Notes under the pieces: model-generated | Told to the model about the DNA's origin: nothing | The model's input: only the letters and a program-made list of their open reading frames with translations | The model's database searches: none | Shown: positions 1 to 6,187 of the stretch, piece after piece | Numbering within the stretch: the first letter of the stretch is position 1 | How the letters are laid out: every line of letters starts with the position of its first letter | Program-made: the position numbers and the translations under genes | NCBI GenBank assembly: GCA_029931905.1 | Contig: JAOZRH010000107.1 | Coordinates: 1-7,115 of the forward strand | DNA from: Fidelibacterota bacterium | GTDB taxonomy: Bacteria > Fidelibacterota > Fidelibacteria > Fidelibacterales > Fidelibacteraceae | Direction: 5' to 3' | Length of the DNA stretch: 7,115 bases

Positions 1-34
1 TTGTTGTTATTCGTTGTTGCCTTTCGTGGCTTTA
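1..34 (-). repeat. Possible partial copy of dispersed CCACGAA-type repeat at the purL stop codon
   Basis: Read on the minus strand, the purL stop codon runs straight into TAAAGCCACGAAAGGCA, followed by an A/C/G-rich tail up to the window edge. This resembles the two better copies at 4578-4612 and 5989-6024, which open with TAACCAC and continue with AAG/GGCAC-type words. The copy is cut by the window end and is short, so the assignment is tentative. No terminator hairpin for purL is visible in these 31 bases. Confidence 0.35.
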
Positions 35-3031
35 TTTCTTATTCTTTAACCCATTCTTCCAACTATCCAACAATTCATTCATTTCGATTTCTAAAACGGA
101 ATTTCCATTTTCAGAAACTTTGAAATAATTATTATCAGTTACTTTTCCAATCATTTTACAATCGTTTTCAAAAAGATTTTCAAAAATTTCTTTATTTTCT
201 GGACGAACAGATACAATAAATCTTGAATGCGATTCAGAAAACAATTCTGCATTTATTCCAATTTCGCTATTTTCAAAATTAATTTCGGCTCCACATTTTC
301 CATCAAAAGCCGATTCAATTACTGCAACTGCAAGGCCTCCATTTGAAATATCGTGCGAAGATTCAATTAATGTTTTGCTATTTGCTTTCATCATTTTTTC
401 ATAAATTCTTTTTGCATCATTTTTACGAACCTTTGGAACATTTGCACCTAATTCATCAAATAATTGATAAAATGCCGAACCACCCAATTCGTTATATGTT
501 TTTCCCACAAGATAGATTAAATCGTTTCCTTTTTTGAAATCAGAGGTTATACATTTTCTTACATCGTCTATTTTTGAAACCATAGAATATAAGATCGTTG
601 GTGGAATTGAAATTTTTACATTGTCTCGTTTAAAATCATTTTTCATGCTGTCTTTTCCAGAAGTCATTGGAATATTGAAAAAAGTTGACATATCAAATAA
701 TGCCTCATTCATTTGCACTAATTGAGCTAATTTATATTTTCCATCGGGATTTGATTCTGAATTATATACGGAATCTGGCACACAAAAATTATCATTTACA
801 GTCCAAAAATTATTATCTGTAGAATTTAAATTTGGTAGTTTACCACCAACGGAAATAATTTGTCTTACAGCTTCATCAAAAGCTCCAGCCGACATTTCGT
901 AGGCATTAATGTCTCCATATAGAGGATTTATTCCATTTGAAATTGCGATTCCACTGAACGAATTAAAATCTAAACGCATCACTCCAGCATCTTGTGGAAC
1001 TATTGTGTTTTCGCCCATCAATTGTTTAATTATCGTTTTTCCTTTTACTTCGTGGTCATATTTTCTTATGACAGATTCACGAGAACAGATGTTCAAATCA
1101 CCAACAATTTTTATTAAAATTTCATTATAATTTATTGACGATGGAATATTTGGTTCCGTTAATTTGGGAGTTTTCCATTCTGCTTCAAGGGTTTTTTGAG
1201 GAAGTCCATTATGTAAAAATTCAAGATCAAGGTATGTTATAATTTCGTCATAAAATAATATTTCTAAAAATCCACTGGAATTAAAACTTCCAATATCAGT
1301 TAATTCTACCTCATATTCATTTGCCAAGTCCATTATATTTTGCATATTATCTTGCTCTACAACTAAAGTCATTCTTTCCTGTGATTCGGAAATAAATATT
1401 TCCCAAGGCTGTAATCCAGAATATTTTAGAGGAACTTTTTCCAAATTAATTTGAGCACCATTTGTAACTTCAGCGAGTTCGCCAATCGAGGATGATAATC
1501 CACCAGCGCCATTATCAGTTGAACATTTTATCAGACCTACTTTGCTCGCAACTTGCATAAAATCGGAAAGTTTTTTTTGGGTGATTGGACTACCAATTTG
1601 AACTGCAGAACGAGGAGATTTATCGTCAATTTCTAAAGATGAAAAAGTTGCACCGTGAATTCCATCTTTTCCAACTCGTCCACCGAGCATTAATATTCTA
1701 TCGCCAATATCAATGTTTTTTTCCCAAGAATTTCTATCTTGAAATTTATATGGCATTACAGCTCCAGTGCCAGCAAATACTAATGGTTTTCCTCTATATC
1801 TATCATCAAAAAATATTGAACCATTTATTGTTGGAATTCCTGATTTATTTCCACCATCTTCTATTCCTTTGATAACACCTTCCATTATTCGTCGTGGATG
1901 CAGTTGATCGGTAAGTAATTTGCCACTGTAAAATGGTGAACCAAAACACAATACATTTGTATTAAAAAGCAACTTTCCGCCACCGATTCCCGTTCCAAGT
2001 GGATCACGATTTACTCCAACGATTCCTGTCAATGCACCACCATAAGGATCAAGTGCTGAAGGGCTGTTGTGAGTTTCAACTTTCCAAATGAATACACTTT
2101 TATCGTCAATTTTTACGACTCCGGCATTGTCATTGAAAACTTTTATTAACCAATTTTGTCCAGCAGATTCTAATCGTTTTTTTATCTCATATGTTGATTT
2201 AAAAATATATGTTTTGAATAGCGAATCTATTTGTTTGTTTTCGTTTGTGTCTAAATCTTTGTAATTAATAATTGCAGAAAATTCTTTGTGTTTGCAATGT
2301 TCTGACCAAGTTTGTCCCAAGATTTCTAATTCACAATCTGTTGGGTTTTTTGTTAGTCCAATGTTTTTTCGTTTTTCTTGTATAGATGCATCTGAAAAAT
2401 ATTTCTTAATTGCATTCATCTCCACCAAATTTAATGACAACAACATATTTTCAGATAATTTCAATAATTTTTCATCTGAAATAAATATATCAATTATATC
2501 TGTTTTCACTTCAGTTTTTATTTTTACTTCAGGAAAATAGTGAATGTGTCCGTCAAATTGTCCAAATTCAAAATGATTTATTAGCGGATTTCCAAGCAAT
2601 TCGGTTGCAATTTTATTTAATTCACTTTTTGATAAATTATTTTCAAAATAGTAAAGATTACCTGTAAAAATATATTGTGTACTATTAGTTTCTTCAAAAT
2701 TAAAATAATCACAAAATGTTTCTTGAGCAGACAATCCTTCATCGTCAGTTACACCGGGCAATTTTGAAACAAATAAATGTGTTTTATAAAATGAATCTGT
2801 AAATAATTTATTAATATAAATATTATGAATAATTGGATCTTTTAAAGCATCATTTGCAAACTTTTGAATATCATTTTCTGATTTATCATATTTGATAGAG
2901 AATACCTTTGTCGTTCTAATATGCCCAGTATCAATATTAAAATGTTTAAATATTTCTGCTTTTAAATGGTTGCTTTCTGTATCGTGTTTTTGGTCTTTAA
3001 AGATTAATTGAACATGATTAATTATTTTCAT
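32..3031 (-). CDS. purL: Phosphoribosylformylglycinamidine (FGAM) synthase, PurS-PurL fusion (PurSL)
   Basis: This cytoplasmic enzyme catalyses the fourth step of de novo purine synthesis: FGAR + glutamine + ATP to FGAM. The 999 residues open with two PurS-like ferredoxin-fold units (about 3-77 and 83-160; the second carries KLPGVTDDEG, typical of PurS). A linker/PurL N-terminal domain follows, with PTDCELE and QTWSEHCKHK (229-249, including the conserved His245). Next comes the ATP/FGAR-binding core with KVETHNSPSALDPYGG (317-332) and DPLGTGIGGG (343-352). The second AIR-synthase-like half has STDNGAGG (504-511), MTSGKDSM (789-796) and SSHDISNGGLAVA (891-903). No class I glutaminase domain follows residue 999, so ammonia must come from a separate PurQ that is not in this window. 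The ATG at 3031 gives a full-length first PurS unit. The ribosome site is poor (AAGGA 12 bases upstream). A TATTTTTG at 3060-3067 fits the Bacteroidota -7 element TAnnTTTG, but I see no good upstream partner. Confidence 0.96.
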   Translation of the reverse strand: MKIINHVQLIFKDQKHDTESNHLKAEIFKHFNIDTGHIRTTKVFSIKYDKSENDIQKFANDALKDPIIHNIYINKLFTDSFYKTHLFVSKLPGVTDDEGLSAQETFCDYFNFEETNSTQYIFTGNLYYFENNLSKSELNKIATELLGNPLINHFEFGQFDGHIHYFPEVKIKTEVKTDIIDIFISDEKLLKLSENMLLSLNLVEMNAIKKYFSDASIQEKRKNIGLTKNPTDCELEILGQTWSEHCKHKEFSAIINYKDLDTNENKQIDSLFKTYIFKSTYEIKKRLESAGQNWLIKVFNDNAGVVKIDDKSVFIWKVETHNSPSALDPYGGALTGIVGVNRDPLGTGIGGGKLLFNTNVLCFGSPFYSGKLLTDQLHPRRIMEGVIKGIEDGGNKSGIPTINGSIFFDDRYRGKPLVFAGTGAVMPYKFQDRNSWEKNIDIGDRILMLGGRVGKDGIHGATFSSLEIDDKSPRSAVQIGSPITQKKLSDFMQVASKVGLIKCSTDNGAGGLSSSIGELAEVTNGAQINLEKVPLKYSGLQPWEIFISESQERMTLVVEQDNMQNIMDLANEYEVELTDIGSFNSSGFLEILFYDEIITYLDLEFLHNGLPQKTLEAEWKTPKLTEPNIPSSINYNEILIKIVGDLNICSRESVIRKYDHEVKGKTIIKQLMGENTIVPQDAGVMRLDFNSFSGIAISNGINPLYGDINAYEMSAGAFDEAVRQIISVGGKLPNLNSTDNNFWTVNDNFCVPDSVYNSESNPDGKYKLAQLVQMNEALFDMSTFFNIPMTSGKDSMKNDFKRDNVKISIPPTILYSMVSKIDDVRKCITSDFKKGNDLIYLVGKTYNELGGSAFYQLFDELGANVPKVRKNDAKRIYEKMMKANSKTLIESSHDISNGGLAVAVIESAFDGKCGAEINFENSEIGINAELFSESHSRFIVSVRPENKEIFENLFENDCKMIGKVTDNNYFKVSENGNSVLEIEMNELLDSWKNGLKNKK

Positions 3032-3121
3032 TGTAAAAAATTATCCTTTTTAAATTTGTCAAAAATATCAACCGAATTTAAAAAATAATTTGCCGTTATA
3101 CAATATTTATAAAAATAAAAA

Positions 3122-3175
3122 TTTATAGGAAAATGATAAATAAACCATTCAAATTTTATAGGAAAATAATAAATA
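3122..3175. repeat. Direct repeat pair, 21 bases each, period 33
   Basis: Two copies of a TTTATAGGAAAAT-g/a-ATAAATA sequence lie at 3122-3142 and 3155-3175. They differ at one base (3135 G, 3168 A). They fill much of the gap between the toxin stop codon and the purL start. The GG inside an otherwise A/T-only background makes chance less likely than for pure AT runs. A 33-base period is close to three helical turns, so the copies would face the same side of the DNA, as operator half-sites often do. A simple local duplication is equally possible. Confidence 0.7.
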
Positions 3176-3179
3176 TTAT

Positions 3180-3452
3180 TTATTTTTGAAATAAAGAAGA
3201 ATGACTGCCAACTCTTATTAATGCTATTTCCATAATGCTTTTATTTTTGCTGTAAATTAAAAGTAAATCAGGTTTTAAATGACATTCTCTGCAATTATTC
3301 CAATTTCCACTTAATTTATGATCTTTGAATTTTTTATCAAGGGCAATATTTTTTGATAATTTTGTAATAACTTTTTTAAAGGTAATTTTATCTTTGTCCG
3401 ATAATTTTTTATAGTCCTTCTTAAAACGGTGAGTAACAAATATTGAATACAT
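3180..3452 (-). CDS. yafQ: YafQ-family mRNA interferase toxin (RelE/ParE superfamily)
   Basis: The 90-residue product is a type II toxin expected to cleave mRNA in the translating ribosome. The YafQ signature is clear: a basic N-terminal helix region (HRFKKDYKKL, 8-17), KDHKLSGNW (43-51), RECHLKPDLLLIY (55-67) and IRVGSHSSLF (79-88). Residues matching the E. coli YafQ active-site set are all present (His45, His58, Asp62, His84, Phe88), so it looks catalytically intact. Its ATG directly abuts the stop codon of the antitoxin (TAAATG at 3455-3450), so translation is probably coupled and toxin output depends on antitoxin translation. Length and start fit the family. RelE-family relatives are the only real alternative, and the H-D-H-F pattern favours YafQ. 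Confidence 0.93.
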   Translation of the reverse strand: MYSIFVTHRFKKDYKKLSDKDKITFKKVITKLSKNIALDKKFKDHKLSGNWNNCRECHLKPDLLLIYSKNKSIMEIALIRVGSHSSLFQK

Positions 3453-3704
3453 TTATTTATCCAAATGTTGAAATAAATCATCAATATTATTAAATGTTTC
3501 TCCGTTTTTATTTTCAAATTCATTCAATGCATTTTTTGATTTCGCATTAGGTATTCTTGCATCAAATGGAAGTCCATTATTTAAAATTACCATATTATTA
3601 AACAAACTAATTGCTTGAGAATAATTCAATCCTAATATTTTTAATATTTCCTTTGCTTTATTGTAGCTCGTTTTATCAATTCTTACTGTTGTTTGAGTTT
3701 TCAT
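3453..3704 (-). CDS. dinJ: RelB/DinJ-family antitoxin
   Basis: This 83-residue protein is the antitoxin partner of the adjoining YafQ toxin. The N-terminus has the ribbon-helix-helix pattern of the RelB/DinJ family: a short strand QTTVRID (4-10), a helix to about residue 23, then GLNYSQAISLFNNMVILNNG (25-44) leading into LPFDARIPN. It closely follows the DinJ layout in which GLDMSTAINLF leads to a GLPF motif. The strand should pair in a dimer and read the operator, while the acidic and asparagine-rich C-terminal tail (60-83) should wrap and block the toxin. A good Shine-Dalgarno GGAG at 3711-3714, six bases from the ATG, supports this start. It is first in a two-gene operon with its own promoter and operator just upstream, so autorepression is likely. 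Confidence 0.93.
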   Translation of the reverse strand: MKTQTTVRIDKTSYNKAKEILKILGLNYSQAISLFNNMVILNNGLPFDARIPNAKSKNALNEFENKNGETFNNIDDLFQHLDK

Positions 3705-3710
3705 TATTTT

Positions 3711-3714
3711 CTCC
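3711..3714 (-). promoter_or_regulatory. Shine-Dalgarno site of the antitoxin gene
   Basis: GGAG on the minus strand lies six bases before the ATG at 3704, within CCGGAGAAAATAATG. It is the best-spaced ribosome site in the window and fixes the antitoxin start. The toxin has no separate site of this quality, which fits coupled translation. Confidence 0.7.
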
Positions 3715-3732
3715 GGTTATTAATATTCTCAC

Positions 3733-3762
3733 AATATATCCCAATTGGGATATAAATGTAAA
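3733..3762 (-). promoter_or_regulatory. Predicted toxin-antitoxin promoter
   Basis: On the minus strand a -35-like TTTACA (3757-3762) is followed after 18 bases by a -10-like TATATT (3733-3738). Each matches the sigma-70 consensus at five of six positions. The -10 ends 28 bases before the antitoxin ATG. The palindrome at 3735-3754 covers most of the spacer and reaches into the -10 box, which is where an autorepressor would block RNA polymerase. If this organism uses the Bacteroidota -33/-7 promoter type, the match would be accidental. Confidence 0.5.
3735..3754. promoter_or_regulatory. Perfect 20-bp palindrome, likely autoregulatory operator of the toxin-antitoxin operon
   Basis: TATATCCCAATTGGGATATA is an uninterrupted perfect inverted repeat, with a GC-containing CCCAATTGGG centre in very AT-rich surroundings. 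It starts 31 bases upstream of the antitoxin ATG and overlaps the predicted spacer and -10. RelB/DinJ ribbon-helix-helix antitoxins, alone or with their toxin, bind palindromes in this position and repress their own operon. The family knowledge and position are strong; binding itself is inferred. Confidence 0.75.
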
Positions 3763-3764
3763 AC

Positions 3765-3799
3765 AATGTTTATTCTTTTGCAAGAAAAATCAAAACATT
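3765..3799 (-). terminator. Weak hairpin, possible terminator of the LolA-like gene
   Basis: AATGTTT (3765-3771) can pair with AAACATT (3793-3799), and inside it TTCTT (3773-3777) pairs with AAGAA (3782-3786) around a TTGC loop. It lies 37-71 bases beyond the stop codon of the LolA-like gene and is followed on the minus strand by a short T-rich run. The stem has very few G-C pairs and internal mismatches, so it may not terminate efficiently. It also sits just upstream of the toxin-antitoxin promoter. Confidence 0.25.
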
Positions 3800-3835
3800 C
3801 TTCTTAGTTACTTTGTGAGTTATATAATAAACACC

Positions 3836-4498
3836 TTACTCATCAAAAATATCATCTGACAAATCAATATTTATATTATATTTTGAAAATTTAATATAAG
3901 CATATCCAAAATTAGATTTCGGTTTTTTTGTATGCCGTCTTCTTGGATTTTTTACATTTTGTTTCTCAAATTCTTTAGATTCCATCATAATTTTTATTTC
4001 TTTTGGCAGATATACTAAATCATCAATTTTTGTTTGTATAAAGTCAATTTTTGCATTCATTATTGGTGAATCATCAATTCCGATTTGGTGAAAAGCCCAC
4101 TTAACAGTATCAATAATTGCAATAAATTTTATAGTTCTGTCTTCGTAGGGTTTCATTATTTCTAAAGATATAAATGGTTCCTCGCTATCAAAATTTTTAT
4201 TCAACAATTTAATTGAACATGTAGAATCCACAAGATAAGTTAAATCTAATAACAATGCTTCTGTTGGAATAAAAAGTGATTTATTATCCGCGATATGAAT
4301 TTTTTTGGGTCGTTTAAAGTATAATTTTGTATTTCTATCTGGTACGGTCATTCCCGGTAATCTTGAACGAATCCACATATTTACTTTTAAATCACTAACC
4401 TTAGCCATTTCAGAATTTAATTTGTTTATATAATATTCTGCATCTTGTGAAAAAGATAAATTGATTAAAATAAATAACAGTAATATAATTTTTTTCAT
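3836..4498 (-). CDS. Secreted LolA-like protein (outer-membrane lipoprotein-sorting fold), function uncertain
   Basis: The 220-residue protein starts with a clear Sec signal peptide: MKK, a hydrophobic stretch IILLLFILINL (4-14), and a likely signal peptidase I site near residues 15-18 (SFSQ). There is no Cys at the cleavage point, so it should be soluble in the periplasm. The mature part opens with an amphipathic helix (YYINKLNSEMAKVSDLKVNM, 22-41). Alternating strands follow, including RNTKLYFKRPKKIHIAD (55-71), which resembles the 'lipid-sorting' start of LolA/LolB-type half-barrels. On this basis it may bind lipids or lipoproteins at the envelope, but the match is to fold style and not to a diagnostic motif. 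A basic stretch NPRRRHTKKPKS (184-195) interrupts the C-terminal strands. A GGAG at 4507-4510, eight bases upstream, supports the ATG. The adjoining genes do not point to a specific partner. Confidence 0.6.
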   Translation of the reverse strand: MKKIILLLFILINLSFSQDAEYYINKLNSEMAKVSDLKVNMWIRSRLPGMTVPDRNTKLYFKRPKKIHIADNKSLFIPTEALLLDLTYLVDSTCSIKLLNKNFDSEEPFISLEIMKPYEDRTIKFIAIIDTVKWAFHQIGIDDSPIMNAKIDFIQTKIDDLVYLPKEIKIMMESKEFEKQNVKNPRRRHTKKPKSNFGYAYIKFSKYNINIDLSDDIFDE

Positions 4499-4577
4499 TT
4501 TTCCAGCTCCATTTTTTAAAATAATTTTTCACAACAATGAACATAAAGTTTCATTAATTACTCTATAATATTACATT

Positions 4578-4612
4578 GTGTCCTTTGCGCTTTCCTTGTG
4601 TGCCTTGTGGTT
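4578..4612 (-). repeat. Dispersed AACCAC...CAAAGGACAC repeat, copy at the nfo stop codon
   Basis: Read on the minus strand, the repeat runs from AACCACAAGGCACAC to CGCAAAGGACAC. Its first bases are the last two of the nfo TAA stop codon. It aligns to the copy at 5989-6024, which lies in the opposite orientation, at about 26 of 36 positions, with 6/6 at one end and 11/12 at the other. It occupies the nfo to LolA-like gap. It encodes nothing and has no terminator-like inverted repeat of its own. Confidence 0.6.
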
Positions 4613-5486
4613 ATAAACTCATTTTATTTAGCATTTGAATTTCTTTAGGCCAGATTGAGCTATCAATAGTTTCGAGTATCAGAGGAATATCATCTATTCG
4701 CGAGTCGTTCATAATGAATTTAAAGGCATCAATACCGATTTCACCTTTTCCCAAACTATGATGTCTGTCAACTCTACTGCCTAATTTTACTTTTGAATCG
4801 TTAATGTGCATTCCTTTTAGATATTTAAAACCGACAATTTCATCAAATTCTGTGAATGTCTTTTCGTAACTATTTTTATCTCTAATATCATAACCTGAGG
4901 AAAAAAGATGACAGGTATCTATACAAACACCAACTCGTGATTTGTCCAATATTTCATTTATTAAAAAAGCAAGATGTTCAAATTTATATCCAAGAATACT
5001 TCCTTGACCTGCTGTATTTTCAATCACAAGTATTACATTATCTGTTTCGGAAATTGCTTTATTCATATTGTCGGCAATTCGTTTTAAGGCGATTTCTTCT
5101 ATATTTTTTAATTCGTCAGCAGTTGTACTTTTATTTATTTTTTCTAAATGATTACCCGGATGAAAATTGATTCTATCTAATCCAAGTTGGTCACACCTTT
5201 GAATTTCATTAATGAAAGATTCGAAAGATCGTTTGTTTTTTTCCAAGTCAGGGTTGGCTAAATTAATCAAATATCCATCGTGCGGTAAAATATGTTTTGG
5301 TAAAATTCCAATATTTTTTAAATTTTCTTTAAATTTTTCTATTGTTTCGTTATCTAAGTTTTTTGCGACCCATTGCCGTTGATTTTTTGTGAACATTGCA
5401 AAAGCCGATGCTCCAATTTCACTTGCATTTATCGGTGCATTAAATACTCCACCGCTTGTGCTGACATGTGCTCCTACAAATTTCAT
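4611..5486 (-). CDS. nfo: Endonuclease IV (AP endonuclease, Nfo family)
   Basis: This tri-zinc AP endonuclease of base-excision repair cuts the backbone 5' to abasic sites and cleans blocked 3' ends. The 291-residue TIM-barrel protein is nearly colinear with E. coli Nfo, from MKFVGAHVSTSGG through FTKNQRQW (32-39). All nine metal ligands are present: His69, His109, Glu156, Asp190, His193, His227, Asp240, His242 and Glu272. The signature segments are INFHPGNHL (106-114), VIENTAGQGS (154-163), GVCIDTCHLFSSGYD (186-200), GMHINDSK (225-232) and SRVDRHHSLGKGEIG (237-251). It is about ten residues longer than the E. coli enzyme because of an insert near 115-130. Its ATG abuts the deaminase stop codon (TAAATG, 5489-5484), and an AGGA inside the end of the deaminase gene can serve as ribosome site, so the two are probably one transcript. 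Confidence 0.98.
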   Translation of the reverse strand: MKFVGAHVSTSGGVFNAPINASEIGASAFAMFTKNQRQWVAKNLDNETIEKFKENLKNIGILPKHILPHDGYLINLANPDLEKNKRSFESFINEIQRCDQLGLDRINFHPGNHLEKINKSTTADELKNIEEIALKRIADNMNKAISETDNVILVIENTAGQGSILGYKFEHLAFLINEILDKSRVGVCIDTCHLFSSGYDIRDKNSYEKTFTEFDEIVGFKYLKGMHINDSKVKLGSRVDRHHSLGKGEIGIDAFKFIMNDSRIDDIPLILETIDSSIWPKEIQMLNKMSL

Positions 5487-5966
5487 TTAATCCTCGTTTT
5501 TTTCTTGATCAATTGGGTGTATTGTAAAATCTTTTGCAGGGTAAAATATTTTAATTTCGCCTGTTGGTGTTTTTTGAATTACTTTTTTGATATTTGCATT
5601 AGAAATAATCGCCCTACATTGATTACAAATTGTGGTATGTCCAAAAAGGTACATTGTTCCATTTGAAGTTGAATGACCGTTTTTTGCTGCGAGAACAATT
5701 GCATTTGACTCTGCATGAGATCCAACAGCTCGACATAATTCTAAATTTGTACCTGACTTAATATTATGTCTATCACGATAACAATATCCGATTTCTAAAC
5801 AATTTTTTTGAAAAGCTGGTGCTCCGTTATATCCTGTAGAAATTATATCTTTGTCCTGTACAATAACAGCTCCAACATGATTTCTAAAACAAGATGCACG
5901 ACGAGAAACTACTTCTGCAATTTCAAGAAAATATTCATCCCAATTTGGTCTTTTTGTATTTGTCAT
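5487..5966 (-). CDS. CMP/dCMP-type deaminase (probable deoxycytidylate deaminase, ComEB-like)
   Basis: This is a zinc-dependent cytosine-nucleotide deaminase, most likely converting dCMP to dUMP for thymidylate synthesis. The 159 residues show RPNWDEYFLEIAEVVSRRASC (6-26), VGAVIVQDKDIISTGYNGAP (31-50; the GYNG loop is where regulated dCMP deaminases bind nucleotide), the catalytic GSHAESNAI (82-90; His84 zinc ligand, Glu86 proton shuttle) and ICNQCRAI (113-120; Cys114 and Cys117 zinc ligands). A Cys/His-rich middle (Cys56, Cys62, His67, Cys78) may hold a structural zinc. Two details depart from the usual pattern. GS is inserted before HAE after LCRAV, and Ile replaces the Pro of the common PCxxC motif. 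The start is supported by AGGGA at 5976-5980, nine bases upstream. A different cytidine-type substrate cannot be excluded. Confidence 0.88.
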   Translation of the reverse strand: MTNTKRPNWDEYFLEIAEVVSRRASCFRNHVGAVIVQDKDIISTGYNGAPAFQKNCLEIGYCYRDRHNIKSGTNLELCRAVGSHAESNAIVLAAKNGHSTSNGTMYLFGHTTICNQCRAIISNANIKKVIQKTPTGEIKIFYPAKDFTIHPIDQEKNED

Positions 5967-5988
5967 ATTTTTATTTCCCTATTTTTTT

Positions 5989-6024
5989 AACCACGAAGCT
6001 CGCAAAGATTTTCACAAAGGACAC
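5989..6024 (+). repeat. Dispersed AACCAC...CAAAGGACAC repeat, copy upstream of the deaminase gene
   Basis: The sequence runs from AACCACGAAGCTCGC to CACAAAGGACAC on the plus strand. It is the inverted partner of the copy at 4578-4612, so the two copies bracket the deaminase-nfo pair with their AACCAC ends facing inward. It lies 23 bases before the deaminase ATG and is probably in its leader. The internal AAG/CAC words suggest an older tandem of short units. There is no sign of a transposase. Confidence 0.6.
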
Positions 6025-6115
6025 TATTTTGTTTTATATATTCTTTTTGATTTTTATGGTTTACTTCATTCATAATTCTAAACTCCTAAACCTCTTCTCC
6101 CATTTCATATTTTCC

Positions 6116-6143
6116 AGTATCCAACATCAAGTATCAAGTATCA
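6116..6143. repeat. Four-unit heptamer repeat (AGTATCA type)
   Basis: Four adjacent seven-base units are visible: AGTATCC (6116-6122), AACATCA (6123-6129), AGTATCA (6130-6136) and AGTATCA (6137-6143). The last two are identical and the first two differ from them at one or two positions. It is in the gene-free gap 45 bases beyond the RNase Z stop codon. It is an imperfect microsatellite-like array with no obvious gene role. Confidence 0.75.
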
Positions 6144-6187
6144 AGCTTATATTTCCTTGTATGTTTTGGTTGGTTATTATTTTTCAT

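Larger units (their letters stand above)
5967..6187. other. 221-base gene-free gap between the RNase Z and deaminase genes
   Basis: No reading frame here has coding character on either strand; the plus-strand frame that crosses it is a T-rich run of Phe, Leu and Ile codons. The gap holds the deaminase ribosome site, a dispersed repeat copy (5989-6024) and a heptamer array (6116-6143). It also has a minus-strand stretch with TTTAGGAGTTTAGAATTATGAATG (about 6067-6090) that looks like low-complexity filler. I see no tRNA, riboswitch or strong hairpin. A deaminase promoter probably lies here, but no convincing -35/-10 pair stands out. Confidence 0.6.

Noticed and set aside
1585..1872. Plus-strand open frame antisense to purL (and similar ones at 343-537, 534-725, 909-1130 and 2286-2540)
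   Set aside because: All lie wholly inside the strongly conserved purL gene and encode composition-driven sequences with no family resemblance. They are antisense shadows.
3165..3180. AATAATA-AA-TATTATT inverted repeat at the toxin stop codon as a terminator
   Set aside because: The stem is purely A-T and only seven pairs, and such palindromes are expected often in DNA this AT-rich.
3311..3523. Second minus-strand frame overlapping both toxin and antitoxin
   Set aside because: It is out of frame with both recognisable proteins and has no family motif or ribosome site.
4536..4555. AATGAA...TTCATT inverted repeat upstream of the LolA-like gene
   Set aside because: It has only six pairs with one G-C pair and no flanking promoter or T-run to give it meaning.
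4578..6024. Interpretation of the deaminase-nfo block as a transposon with terminal inverted repeats
   Set aside because: The flanking repeats match at only about 26 of 36 positions and consist of simple words. A probable third copy lies elsewhere, no transposase is present, and both genes are housekeeping. Dispersed intergenic repeats fit better.
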